Shown here: piece by piece, positions 42,212 through 50,577 of the stretch
Numbering within the stretch: position 1 is the first letter of the stretch
Layout: each line of letters starts with the position of its first letter
Assembly (NCBI RefSeq): GCF_004570845.1
Contig: NZ_SPQZ01000004.1
Span: 62,001 to 126,000 of the forward strand
DNA length: 64,000 nt
Reading direction: 5' to 3'
Origin: Orlajensenia leifsoniae
GTDB lineage: Bacteria; Actinomycetota; Actinomycetes; Actinomycetales; Microbacteriaceae
Position numbers and translations under genes: made by a program
Notes under the pieces: model-generated
Database searches by the model: none
What the model was told of the DNA's origin: nothing
The model's input: the letters and a program-made list of their open reading frames with translations, nothing else

Positions 42212-43549
42212 TTACGCGAGCCCGGCCGTGACGACGCCGAGGGGAAGCAGCAGCGCCAGGGCGAGCACCTCGACGGTGTCGGCGAGGCGTCCGAGACGCA
42301 GGCGCGCGCGGGGGCTCAACAGGGTGAGGGCGACGAGGAGCGCGGTTCCGACCAGCAGTACGACGAGCATGCCGATGCGCAGGTCGGGCTGGGTGATGAT
42401 GACGGTGAGCCCCGTGGCGGCGAGGCCGAGAGCGCCGAGGGCCATGAGGGTCAGGACGCCGGCGCGGGCGTAGGTCTGGCGCGACTGGAACATCATCCCG
42501 AGGAATGCGAGGGCGCACAGCAGGGCTCCGGTGAGCCCGTTCGCGGCGACCAGCGGGGTGGCGGCGAGGGCCGAGAGGCCGAGGGCCAGGCGCAGCGACA
42601 CCAGAACCCGGGCGCCCGCTGCAGCGCGACGCTTGACGTCATCGGCGTCGATGGGATCGGGGGCCGTGAAGATGTCGGCGTCGCTCTGGGGGGAGATGAC
42701 CTGGATGCGGGTGGAGCTGAGCGCGAGCCACGGCAGGCCGTTCGCCAGCATCGCCGTGACGGCGAGCATGATCGAGTACGGCCCGACGGGGTCGAGCGAG
42801 AACAGCGCGGTCACGACCGCGGCCAGTCCGATGCTCGCGCCGAAGGCGAGCGGGACGAGGTGGATCTCGGGCTTCTTGGGGGTGAAGGCCAGTTCCACGC
42901 CGCCGACGATGAGCAGGCCGAGAGCGCCGGCCGCGACGGGCCAGCCCCACACCGGGTCGCCGGGCACGGCGAGGAAGCCGGCGATGCCCCCGTACCCTGC
43001 AGCAGCCAGGCCCAGCGCAGCGCCGGCCTCGGTCTGGCCGAGGCGGGAGAGCACCACGGATGCCGCGATGAGCACGAGCGCCCCGGCGCCGGCGAGCACC
43101 ACGGCCAACGGGAAGTCGCGTCCGGTGCCGACCAGCAGGAGAGCGCAGAGCGCGAGGAAGGTGACGCTCACGGCGAGTGCGGTGCGTGAACTGTCGCGGG
43201 GGGTCCACGAGCCGTGCTGCTCGCTCGTCGCGTCGATGACGGCCTCGACCACGTCGTCGTAGACACGGGCCTCGGCCAGCAGGCCGCCGCGCACCAGGGT
43301 GAGCAGCTCGCCGTCGTGCACGCCCTGGCTGCCGATGCCGCGCGAGGGATCGAGGGTGGACCCGTCCGCGCGGTTCAGCACGTAGCCACCGTGCGCCAGG
43401 GACGGGTCGAGCATGCCGAGGCGTCTGGCGAAGCCGGGCAGCAGCTCGATCAACGGAATCTGCGCGGGCACGCCGACGTCGAGACGTCGGTCCTCGCTGA
43501 CGATCGACAACCGCAGCACCGCGCCCGCAGCGATCGCGGTCTGGCTCAT
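42212..43549 (-). CDS. eccD: Type VII secretion membrane protein EccD (copy 1)
   Basis: A 445-residue protein. A cytoplasmic ubiquitin-like domain (residues 10-90, VLRLSIVSEDRRLDVGVPAQ onward) precedes about eleven membrane helices, the EccD/YukD architecture. EccD dimers form the largest part of the ESX membrane pore. ATG 43549 has GGGGAAGA upstream; a longer frame to 43600 lacks a ribosome site. First gene of the leftward arm (eccD-eccB-mycP), transcribed from the 242-base divergent spacer. Confidence 0.92.
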   Translation of the reverse strand: MSQTAIAAGAVLRLSIVSEDRRLDVGVPAQIPLIELLPGFARRLGMLDPSLAHGGYVLNRADGSTLDPSRGIGSQGVHDGELLTLVRGGLLAEARVYDDVVEAVIDATSEQHGSWTPRDSSRTALAVSVTFLALCALLLVGTGRDFPLAVVLAGAGALVLIAASVVLSRLGQTEAGAALGLAAAGYGGIAGFLAVPGDPVWGWPVAAGALGLLIVGGVELAFTPKKPEIHLVPLAFGASIGLAAVVTALFSLDPVGPYSIMLAVTAMLANGLPWLALSSTRIQVISPQSDADIFTAPDPIDADDVKRRAAAGARVLVSLRLALGLSALAATPLVAANGLTGALLCALAFLGMMFQSRQTYARAGVLTLMALGALGLAATGLTVIITQPDLRIGMLVVLLVGTALLVALTLLSPRARLRLGRLADTVEVLALALLLPLGVVTAGLA

Positions 43550-43666
43550 GTCTTCCCCATTCGTCTCGTCCGCTCGACCAGCGGATGACACGCGTTTCAC
43601 TCTAGATGATCGACGCTCAGCTCGCCGCGCGACCCCGTGCGGGGTACGTCCCGCATTAGGGGGGAA

Positions 43667-43695
43667 TTGCTCACTGAGCGGATCTCGCTTAGGTT
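43667..43695 (+). promoter_or_regulatory. Promoter of the rightward type VII arm
   Basis: TTGCTC (-35, 43667) and TAGGTT (-10, 43690) with the ideal 17-base spacing give a start near 43702 and a 5' leader of about 90 bases before the first WXG100 gene. A convincing opposite promoter for eccD is not resolved in the same spacer. Confidence 0.55.
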
Positions 43696-43791
43696 GGGTC
43701 GCGGTGACGCATTTGGGGGACGAAGACGCTGCCGAGTTTTGGCCGCCCCCTCCAGTGATCGTCTACATCGGACGAATGAGAGGAATGGGTG

Positions 43792-44106
43792 ATGGCTGAC
43801 CAGATTTCAGCAGAAGAGGGTGCCCTCCGCAAGGGTGCCCAGGCAGTGCGCGAGACGAAGACCGGAGTCGACCAGCAGGTCAAGAAGGTCCGCGGCGAGA
43901 TCGACCAGCTGCGTGGATTCTGGACCGGCGCCGCCGCCGGTTCGTTCACCACGCTGATGACGCGCTGGGACGAGCAGACCCGCAAGCTCAACGAGGTCCT
44001 CGTCACTCTCGAGGCCGCACTCGCCGGCACCGAGAAGGACCAGGCAGCCACCGAAGACTCGCACCAGCAGACCATCTCGGGCCTCGGCTCGATGATGGGC
44101 GCCTAG
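43792..44106 (+). CDS. WXG100 family secretion protein 1 (EsxB/A-like)
   Basis: A 104-residue helical hairpin. The turn motif is GFWTG (Trp42-Thr-Gly), flanked by two amphipathic helices. WXG100 proteins are exported as dimers by EccC. ATG 43792 follows AGAGGA; an in-frame GTG three bases earlier is less likely. It ends in a Gly/Met tail without a YxxxD signal, so it may depend on its partner, encoded 33 bases downstream, for recognition. Confidence 0.92.
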   Translation: MADQISAEEGALRKGAQAVRETKTGVDQQVKKVRGEIDQLRGFWTGAAAGSFTTLMTRWDEQTRKLNEVLVTLEAALAGTEKDQAATEDSHQQTISGLGSMMGA

Positions 44107-44139
44107 GCACCCGGAACACGGATCAAGGAGTAGATGAAC

Positions 44140-44430
44140 ATGCAGTCGATGTCAGTCCGTCCCGAGCAGGTCACGGCGCTCGCAGGTCAGATCCGCGGAG
44201 GTGCCCAGGGCATCCGCGCCGAGCTCGACCGCCTCGAGGCCGAGGTGGGCAAGTTGCGTTCAGCGTGGGGTGGTGACGCTCAGCAGTCCTACGACCAGGC
44301 CCAGGCCAAGTGGAACGCTTCGCTCGGCGAGCTCCAGCAGCTGCTTCAGCAGATCTCCGGCAAGACCGAGGAGATCGCCGCGCAGTACCTGCAGAGCGAC
44401 AAGTCGTCGGCCGGGCGCTTCTCGCTCTAG
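44140..44430 (+). CDS. WXG100 family secretion protein 2 with YxxxD signal
   Basis: A 96-residue helical hairpin: SAWGGDAQQSY carries the W-G-G turn and the C-terminus has AAQYLQSDKS, where YLQSD fits the YxxxD/E secretion signal of ESX substrates. It probably pairs with the preceding WXG100 protein. The ATG at 44140 is preferred since AAGGAG ends nine bases before it; the ATG at 44134 would leave only three. Confidence 0.92.
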   Translation: MQSMSVRPEQVTALAGQIRGGAQGIRAELDRLEAEVGKLRSAWGGDAQQSYDQAQAKWNASLGELQQLLQQISGKTEEIAAQYLQSDKSSAGRFSL

Positions 44431-44503
44431 GCCGCTGCCGGTGGGCCGGGAGTTCATCCCGGCCCGCCGAACACATCTCACAATCGCTGAAAGGAGCCCC
44501 ATC

Positions 44504-44881
44504 ATGGTGAGCATCATCCAGGTCATCCCCGACCTCGTGACGAGCGGTCTCAAAGACCTCCTGGAGGGGCTCTCCGCTCTGCCGGAGCCCAGCGAGCTGC
44601 AGTCCGAGGGCGTCAGCGTCGGCGTGGCCTCCCCGTTCCGGACCGAGCTGGCGGAGACCGCCGTGGTTCTGAAGGCGGCGACCCGCTCGATCATCGAGGA
44701 GCTCCAGGCTGCGGAGGGCGCCATCCGGAAGACCGTCGCCCAGCTCGTGCAGAACGACGAGAGCATCGCCGACGATGCCAAGGCGTTCCTGAACTTCCTC
44801 GATGCCGCGGTCGCCACCGAGCTTCCGCCGGTGACTCCCGTCGCGCCCGCTGGCGGCGGAACGCGCAACAAGATCCAATGA
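44504..44881 (+). CDS. Small helical secretion-locus protein
   Basis: A 125-residue protein I cannot assign. Predicted mostly helical (FRTELAETAVVLKAATRSII, EELQAAEGAIRKTVAQLVQN), about WXG100 size but without a W-x-G turn. It ends in a short Pro/Gly tail (PVTPVAPAGGGTRNKIQ). Loosely similar in pattern to EspC-type accessory substrates. ATG 44504 has AAAGGAG at normal spacing. Its stop overlaps the next start by four bases, so it is coupled to mycosin 2 and likely acts in secretion. Confidence 0.8.
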   Translation: MVSIIQVIPDLVTSGLKDLLEGLSALPEPSELQSEGVSVGVASPFRTELAETAVVLKAATRSIIEELQAAEGAIRKTVAQLVQNDESIADDAKAFLNFLDAAVATELPPVTPVAPAGGGTRNKIQ

Positions 44882-46212
44882 GGCGCGGCTCCGTCAGCCT
44901 CATCGCCGCGCTGACGGCGACGGCGGCACTCGTCGTCGCTCCGGCCCTTCCGGCGACGGCTGCTGTCGACGGGCCCGGCCTCTGGTACGTGGACGCGTTC
45001 CACCTTCCCGACGCCTGGGCTGCGGGCTACACGGGTGAGGGAGTGACCGTTGCCATCATCGACTCCCAGTTCCACCCCGACATCCCGACGCTCGCCCACG
45101 CGGATGTCACCGTGCGCGAGCCCTCCTTCTGCGCCGACGATGACGGAGCCGCCTACCCGGCGACGACCGACTCGCTGACCGCCAAGCACGGTACGAACAC
45201 CGCGTCCCTCATCGTCGGCGACGGCAGCGGCAGTGATGGTGCAGCCGGTGTCTACGGTGCGGCACCGGGAGCGAAGCTGCTCTACTACACCGGGGTGATC
45301 ACCCCGCCGACGGTCTCAGGACTGCAATTCGACGGCCAGTGCAGACCGGTGGACGATCCGACGAGCATCACGACGATCGAGGCCGTCAACGCCGCCATCG
45401 ACGATGGTGCCGACATCATCTCCATCTCCCTGGCGCTCGAGGCAGACCAGGACTGGATCCCGACCATCCTGCGCGCTGCCCGGGAGGGTGTCGTGATCGT
45501 CGCCGGCCTCCCCGACAAGCCGGGCAGCCAGTCCGATGGGTTCGCGCGGTACAACAGTGTGGTCGCTGTGCAGGCGATCGGAGCCGACGGCGCCGCGCTC
45601 GCCACCGATGGTGTGCCGAACTCCTTCGAGAAGGTCACTGTCGCGAATGCCGGACTCGGGATCCTCACCCAGGGATCGGGCTCGGACACTCCCGCCGCCG
45701 AGAGGAACTGGACCGATCAGGCGCTGGGAGATGGCACGTCCTACGCCACTCCGCTCACGGCCGGCTTCCTCGCCGTGGTCAAGCAGAAGTATCCGAAGGC
45801 AACGGGCAACCAGCTCATCCAGACGCTGATCCACAACACCGGCGCGGGCAATCCCGACCTCATCCATGACAACACCTACGGCTACGGCACAGCGTCGCTG
45901 ACGACCATGCTCACCGTGGATCCGACGACCTATCCCGACGTGAACCCCTTGATCCTCGACGATCCCGACGCCGTGCCGGCTGCAGCGGAGTTCGCGCAGG
46001 CGTCGGCAGCGCCGTCGGCCTCCGAGTCGCCATCGACGGCGCCGGTGGCCTCCGACGACGACACCACGGGGCTGGCCGTGCCGGTCATCATCGGGATCGT
46101 CGTCGTCGGTGCGCTCGTCCTCGCCGGACTCGTCGTCCTGATCGTGTTGCTCGTGCGACGTCGCCCGAGCACATCCCCGCCGGCAAACAGCCAGACCCAG
46201 ACAGGAGCATGA
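44878..46212 (+). CDS. mycP: Type VII secretion-associated subtilisin, mycosin 2
   Basis: A 444-residue S8 protease-like protein: signal peptide (1-29), catalytic domain with Asp62 (AIIDSQFHP, where most subtilases have DSG), His104 (AKHGTNTAS) and Ser288 (GDGTSYATP), a Ser/Ala/Pro-rich stalk and a C-terminal helix (about 400-422). Aligned without gaps, the oxyanion-hole AAGN becomes GLPD, so Asn is Asp213, as in proprotein convertase PC2. It may be slow, specialised or inactive. It lies in the rightward arm, overlapping both neighbours. Confidence 0.88.
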   Translation: MRRGSVSLIAALTATAALVVAPALPATAAVDGPGLWYVDAFHLPDAWAAGYTGEGVTVAIIDSQFHPDIPTLAHADVTVREPSFCADDDGAAYPATTDSLTAKHGTNTASLIVGDGSGSDGAAGVYGAAPGAKLLYYTGVITPPTVSGLQFDGQCRPVDDPTSITTIEAVNAAIDDGADIISISLALEADQDWIPTILRAAREGVVIVAGLPDKPGSQSDGFARYNSVVAVQAIGADGAALATDGVPNSFEKVTVANAGLGILTQGSGSDTPAAERNWTDQALGDGTSYATPLTAGFLAVVKQKYPKATGNQLIQTLIHNTGAGNPDLIHDNTYGYGTASLTTMLTVDPTTYPDVNPLILDDPDAVPAAAEFAQASAAPSASESPSTAPVASDDDTTGLAVPVIIGIVVVGALVLAGLVVLIVLLVRRRPSTSPPANSQTQTGA

Positions 46213-47615
46213 CCATGGGCAAGTACGAAGACCAGCTCGCGTCCCTCGGTGCCGGAACCGACTGGAACATCGAGAAGATCCAGACCCTGTCACTCGCACT
46301 CTCGACGCTGCAGCGCACCATGTCGAATCTCGCCGCGTCGCCTGGATGGGAGGGGACCTCCGCCGATGACGCCTCCGAGGTCTTCCTTCAGATGAAGAAG
46401 AAGTTCACCGTCGTGCAGGATGCCGTCACTCAGATCGAGACGACGGTCTCGCGGGCGAACTCGGCCCGATCGGAGGCGGCATCGTCGTCGTCCGATCTCC
46501 CCTCGGCGCGCGTCGACCCGTTCTGGCGCACTGCGGTGACTGCCGGATCCACCGTCGTGCACCCCGTCCTCGGTCCGCTCGCCTCGGATACCGCCCTCGA
46601 CGTCATCGAGGGATTCCTCGGCAACCAGCGCGAGGATGCGGCCAAGAAGAAGGTGGAGAGCCTCGGAAACACCCTCGAAGAGCATCGCGCCGATCTTCAG
46701 AAGAGCCAGGAGACGCTGCGGGATGCGCCCGTGATCGGTCTCCCCGACGTCACCATTCCGAAGGACGACGGACCCACGGGCCCGACCATGCCCGGAGGCG
46801 GCTACCCGGGCGGTGGGTACCCCGGTGGCGGCGGCTACCCCGGCGGCGGCTCGACTCCGGGATCGAACCCCGGCGGCCACGTGGGCTCCGTGTTCCACAC
46901 GCCCGACTTCTCCGGACCCGATTCGACGGGAACGGACCCGAACGGGACCGATCCGATCGGCCCGATCACGGAGGGTCCCGACTGGTCAGACCCGACGCCG
47001 GAGGGCCCCGTGTACGAGACGCCGGACTACGGAATCGACCCGTCCACACCCTCGGTCGATGACGGCGGCCCCGGCTACATTCCTGGTGGCGGCAGCGGTG
47101 GACCCGGCGTCGGAACCCCCGGTGGTCTGGGCGGATCGGCCGGCAACGGCTCCGGCGGCCCGTCGCCCCTCGGTTCCGCCGCGATCGGCGGTGGCGCCGG
47201 TGCGGCGCTGCTGGCGGGTTCGAAGCTCGCGGGTGGCGGTACGGCCGGACTCGGCGGGCTGGGCGGCTTCGGCGGTGCCGGCGGCGTCGGCGGAGCGGGT
47301 GTCATGGGCGGCCCCGGCGGTGCCGGCGGTGCCGGTTCGGCCGCGGGTGCCCGATCCAGCGGCGGCCTCCTCGGTCAGGCCGGCGGAGCCGGCGGCGGCG
47401 CCAACGGCGCCAACGGTTCCGCTGCAGCGCGCGCCGGTGGAGCATCCGGCGCAGCGGGCGGTCGTCCCGGAATGATGGCGGGCGGCCAGCAGGGCGGCGC
47501 CTCCGAGGAGAAGGCCAAGGGCCAGGGCCTCGGCGGCTACATCGCCCCCACCCTCGACGACGACGACGAGAGCGGCCCTCGGTCGAAGGGCGCCGGCGCC
47601 GGCGGACGCGGCTGA
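46209..47615 (+). CDS. WXG-domain Gly-rich type VII substrate candidate
   Basis: A 468-residue protein. The N-terminal 90 residues form a WXG-like hairpin (SPGWEGTSADDASEVFLQMK; Trp47-x-Gly). A second helical part runs to about 185, then come PGGGYPGGG repeats, an acidic TP/DP linker and a long Gly/Ala-rich segment. It closes with GGYIAPTLDDDDE, an ending resembling other actinobacterial type VII-linked proteins. Probably secreted or cell-wall-bound, PPE/PE_PGRS-like in design but not in family. ATG 46209 overlaps the mycosin stop; ATG 46215 is an alternative. Confidence 0.8.
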   Translation: MTMGKYEDQLASLGAGTDWNIEKIQTLSLALSTLQRTMSNLAASPGWEGTSADDASEVFLQMKKKFTVVQDAVTQIETTVSRANSARSEAASSSSDLPSARVDPFWRTAVTAGSTVVHPVLGPLASDTALDVIEGFLGNQREDAAKKKVESLGNTLEEHRADLQKSQETLRDAPVIGLPDVTIPKDDGPTGPTMPGGGYPGGGYPGGGGYPGGGSTPGSNPGGHVGSVFHTPDFSGPDSTGTDPNGTDPIGPITEGPDWSDPTPEGPVYETPDYGIDPSTPSVDDGGPGYIPGGGSGGPGVGTPGGLGGSAGNGSGGPSPLGSAAIGGGAGAALLAGSKLAGGGTAGLGGLGGFGGAGGVGGAGVMGGPGGAGGAGSAAGARSSGGLLGQAGGAGGGANGANGSAAARAGGASGAAGGRPGMMAGGQQGGASEEKAKGQGLGGYIAPTLDDDDESGPRSKGAGAGGRG

Positions 47616-47755
47616 CGCGAGGCGGGTCGTGCGCTCGACGATGCGCACGACCGGCCCGGCGTGCACGTCACCACTCGCGCGCAGGTGGCAGGATCTAGCG
47701 TGGGAGCCTCGCCGGGCTCCCATGTGCTGAACGGCGAAGGACCAGGGGGAGACGC

Positions 47756-49120
47756 ATGAGCACTCCCGCCGTCGAACGCCGTCGGCTCGCCCTGCTCAGC
47801 GACAGCGGGCGCTTCGACATCGCCATCCCGGTGGATGACAGGCTCGGCGACGCCCTGCGTGCCGGGGGTCTGCCCGTCGGCGACGGCCGTCACATCGTGC
47901 TCGACCGCGACGGGACCGAGATCGCCCCCGAGACCCCGGCCATCGATCTCGTCGATGGCGGGCTCTACAGCGTCGTCGATCTGCGGGCGGATGCCGCCGT
48001 GTCGGCACGCGCAGCCCGCGAGTCGGGCACGCGGCGGGTCGACCACGGCGCACCGTGGTGGATGCTCGCCGTCGTCGCACCGCTCGCCCTCGCGGCCGTC
48101 GTCGCGGTCGCGGTCGACCCCGGCATGCGCCTGCTCACGAGCATCGTGCTGGGACTGGCCGCCGTCACCACGGCCGTGGTGTGGGCAGCGCGTGCCCGTG
48201 CCGGCATGGCCGGAGCCGTCGCGCTGCTCGCACCCCTCGCCCTCGCCTTCACCGCCGGCGCCCTCGCGCCGCCCCCGGGGCTCGAGGACGGCGCCCGCCT
48301 GGCCGTCGCCGCCGGCTTCGTCGCCGCCGCCGTCCTGAGTGCCGTGCTCACTGCGACGGCCGCATCCGCGGAGCTGCGCGCAGCAGCCGGCACCGTCGCG
48401 ATCATGCTCGCCGTCCTGGCCGCGGTGTGGGGCCTCGCGCTGCTGCTGCACTGGGAGGAGCCCGCCGCTGCAGCGATCTCGCTCGGCGCCGTGCCGCTCG
48501 CGCTGCGTGCCCTGCCCAGCACCCTCGTGAACCTCCCCGAGGGCTACTTCATCGACTACAAGCACTTCATCGGCAACCGCTGGACCGTGCGCGGCGCCAT
48601 CCCCGAGTCGCCCGGGGCCGTCACAGTGGAGACCGTGCGAGCCGTCGTCGACGGCTCGTCGGCCCGTCTCGTCGCCGGAGCCGCCCTGCTCAGCATCATC
48701 GCGGCGGTCTTCGCCCCGATCGCGCTGCTGCGGCCGTGGGGGAGCGACCCCTTCGTCGTGACCGGCGGCATCGTGCTCATCGTGTGCGTCGAGATCTCGC
48801 TGCTGCTCACTCCGAGGCACACCACCGGACTGCTGTTGCGCTGGATGCCGCGAGCCGCTGCGGCCGTCGTTCTCGTCGTCGCCGCCCAGTTGGCGCTCAC
48901 CACCCTCGAGCCGCTCGCGCTCAGCCTCATCGCGGCAGGGCTCTTCCTCGCGGCCGTGATCGCCGCCGCCATCGTCGTGCCCGCGTCGCGCGGTGCCTCA
49001 TCGCTGGCGTGGTCGCGCACGGGCGACGTGATCGAGTGGATCGCCGTGGCCTTCGCCCTGCCCGCCGCACTGCTCTACGCGGATGTGCTGAGCCTGCTCC
49101 GTGGGATGATGGCAGGATGA
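47756..49120 (+). CDS. eccD: Type VII secretion membrane protein EccD-like (copy 2)
   Basis: A 454-residue protein with a ubiquitin-like N-terminal domain (RRLALLSDSGRFDIAIPVDD through residue 80) and about eleven membrane helices, the same architecture as the protein encoded at 42212-43549 but clearly diverged. Two EccDs in one locus could form heterodimers or serve different substrates. A 140-base gap without visible signals precedes it; AGGGGGAGA lies before ATG 47756. It overlaps the RDD-FHA gene by four bases. Confidence 0.87.
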   Translation: MSTPAVERRRLALLSDSGRFDIAIPVDDRLGDALRAGGLPVGDGRHIVLDRDGTEIAPETPAIDLVDGGLYSVVDLRADAAVSARAARESGTRRVDHGAPWWMLAVVAPLALAAVVAVAVDPGMRLLTSIVLGLAAVTTAVVWAARARAGMAGAVALLAPLALAFTAGALAPPPGLEDGARLAVAAGFVAAAVLSAVLTATAASAELRAAAGTVAIMLAVLAAVWGLALLLHWEEPAAAAISLGAVPLALRALPSTLVNLPEGYFIDYKHFIGNRWTVRGAIPESPGAVTVETVRAVVDGSSARLVAGAALLSIIAAVFAPIALLRPWGSDPFVVTGGIVLIVCVEISLLLTPRHTTGLLLRWMPRAAAAVVLVVAAQLALTTLEPLALSLIAAGLFLAAVIAAAIVVPASRGASSLAWSRTGDVIEWIAVAFALPAALLYADVLSLLRGMMAG

Positions 49121-50577
49121 GCGACCGCGGAGGATTCCCCGGGCGCGCGGGGGTTCCGGCATTGCCTCCCTCCGGCGTGCCCGCACTGCCCCCTGGCCTG
49201 CTCGCGCCCCAGCCCGGGCTCGAGGGTTCGTCGCCGGATGCCGCTCCGCAGCCGACTGCAGGCGCCCCGGCCGACGCGCGAACCGACGCCGTCGTTCCGG
49301 CATCCGCGGCTCTCGCAGGCACTCCCGCCGTCGCGGCTCCGGCGGTGCCGACAGCGGCCGGTCCGCGCCGCATCGGCGGATCCCTCGGCACGGCCTTCGT
49401 CGGGCGCCCGGCGACGGTCGGCCGGCGCATCGCCGCCTTCAGTATCGACGTCGCCATCGTCGCCGGAATCGCGGCCGTGGTCTGGCTGCTCACGGGCACT
49501 CTGGTGCTCGGCGCCGTCGTCGCCATCGAGCTCGCCGTCGGCCTGTGGATCGTCGAGTCGCGCACGGGCATCACCCCGGGCAACGCGGCCATGCGGCTGC
49601 GCACAGCGCGAGAGGACGGCCCGTTCTCGCCCGGTGTCGGTCGCGGGTTCGTCCGCTGGTTCATCACCGGTGCCGGCTTCCTCGCCGCGGGTGTGGGTGC
49701 CTGGGTCGTCGTCGCGTCGAGTGCGTGGGACGCCTCCGGACGAGGCCGGTCCTGGGCCGATCGTGCCGCCCGCACTCTCGTCGTCGCCGTTCCCGTGCGC
49801 AACCGTGCCGCGGAGCCGGCCGGCTCGCGCGGCATCGTGCTCGCGGCGCCCCTGCTCGTGACCTCGTCCCGGCGCGCTCCGGCCACGCTGGTGTCGGACG
49901 ATGAGAACTCGGCCAGCGCGTCCTTCACGGGTGCGTCCTCCTCGGTTCCCATCGCCGTCGAGTCCGCCTCGGTGCGCGGCGCATCCACGGGCGGTGGAAC
50001 CGCAGACGAGCGGATGCCGCAGCTCGACGCACCGGCACCCGCTGCGGAGCCCCGGAGTGCAGACGGGCGAGCGGCCGCCGCCGTCGGGTCTCCCGCATCC
50101 GTCGACCCGGCCGCGGCATCCGTCGCGGAATCCGCATCGGTCGCCCCGCCGACGGGACGACGCGCAGCCGCCGTGCCCGTCGATCAGGCTCCGGGTGCCG
50201 ACGCCTCGGCAGCGGAGACCGGAGCCCTGCTCCTCATCTTCGACACCGGCCAGCGCGAGCAGCTGCCCATCCCCGTGGCGGTTAACCTCGGACGCAACCC
50301 GTCGGCCACGGACCAGGGCGACAGGCTCATCTCGGTGCGCGACCCCGAGTCGACGGTCTCGAAGACGCACCTGCGGCTCGAGCACTCGCGCGGGCGCACC
50401 TGGGTCACAGACAACAACTCCACGAACGGAACCGAGATCAGAAGCGACGACGCCGCCTCAGCGCCCCTCCTCCCCGGCAACCGGGTGCTTCTCGACGAGG
50501 GGGACCGCGTGCGCATCGGCAACCGCACCTTCACCGTGAGCATCCTCATGGCGCACGAGAGTGCGGACAAGGCCTGA
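49117..50577 (+). CDS. RDD membrane protein with C-terminal FHA domain
   Basis: A 486-residue protein. A Pro/Ala-rich N-terminus (1-85) is followed by an RDD domain with three hydrophobic helices (VGRRIAAFSIDVAIVAGIAA, RTGITPGNAAMRLRTA), a long Ala/Ser-rich linker, and an FHA domain from about 370 (VAVNLGRNPSATDQG, STVSKTHLRLEHS, NNSTNGTEI). It starts inside the eccD stop and its own stop overlaps the eccC ATG. Firmicute EssC carries FHA domains at its own N-terminus; here the FHA module sits in the gene just before EccC and may act in trans. Confidence 0.87.
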   Translation: MSDRGGFPGRAGVPALPPSGVPALPPGLLAPQPGLEGSSPDAAPQPTAGAPADARTDAVVPASAALAGTPAVAAPAVPTAAGPRRIGGSLGTAFVGRPATVGRRIAAFSIDVAIVAGIAAVVWLLTGTLVLGAVVAIELAVGLWIVESRTGITPGNAAMRLRTAREDGPFSPGVGRGFVRWFITGAGFLAAGVGAWVVVASSAWDASGRGRSWADRAARTLVVAVPVRNRAAEPAGSRGIVLAAPLLVTSSRRAPATLVSDDENSASASFTGASSSVPIAVESASVRGASTGGGTADERMPQLDAPAPAAEPRSADGRAAAAVGSPASVDPAAASVAESASVAPPTGRRAAAVPVDQAPGADASAAETGALLLIFDTGQREQLPIPVAVNLGRNPSATDQGDRLISVRDPESTVSKTHLRLEHSRGRTWVTDNNSTNGTEIRSDDAASAPLLPGNRVLLDEGDRVRIGNRTFTVSILMAHESADKA

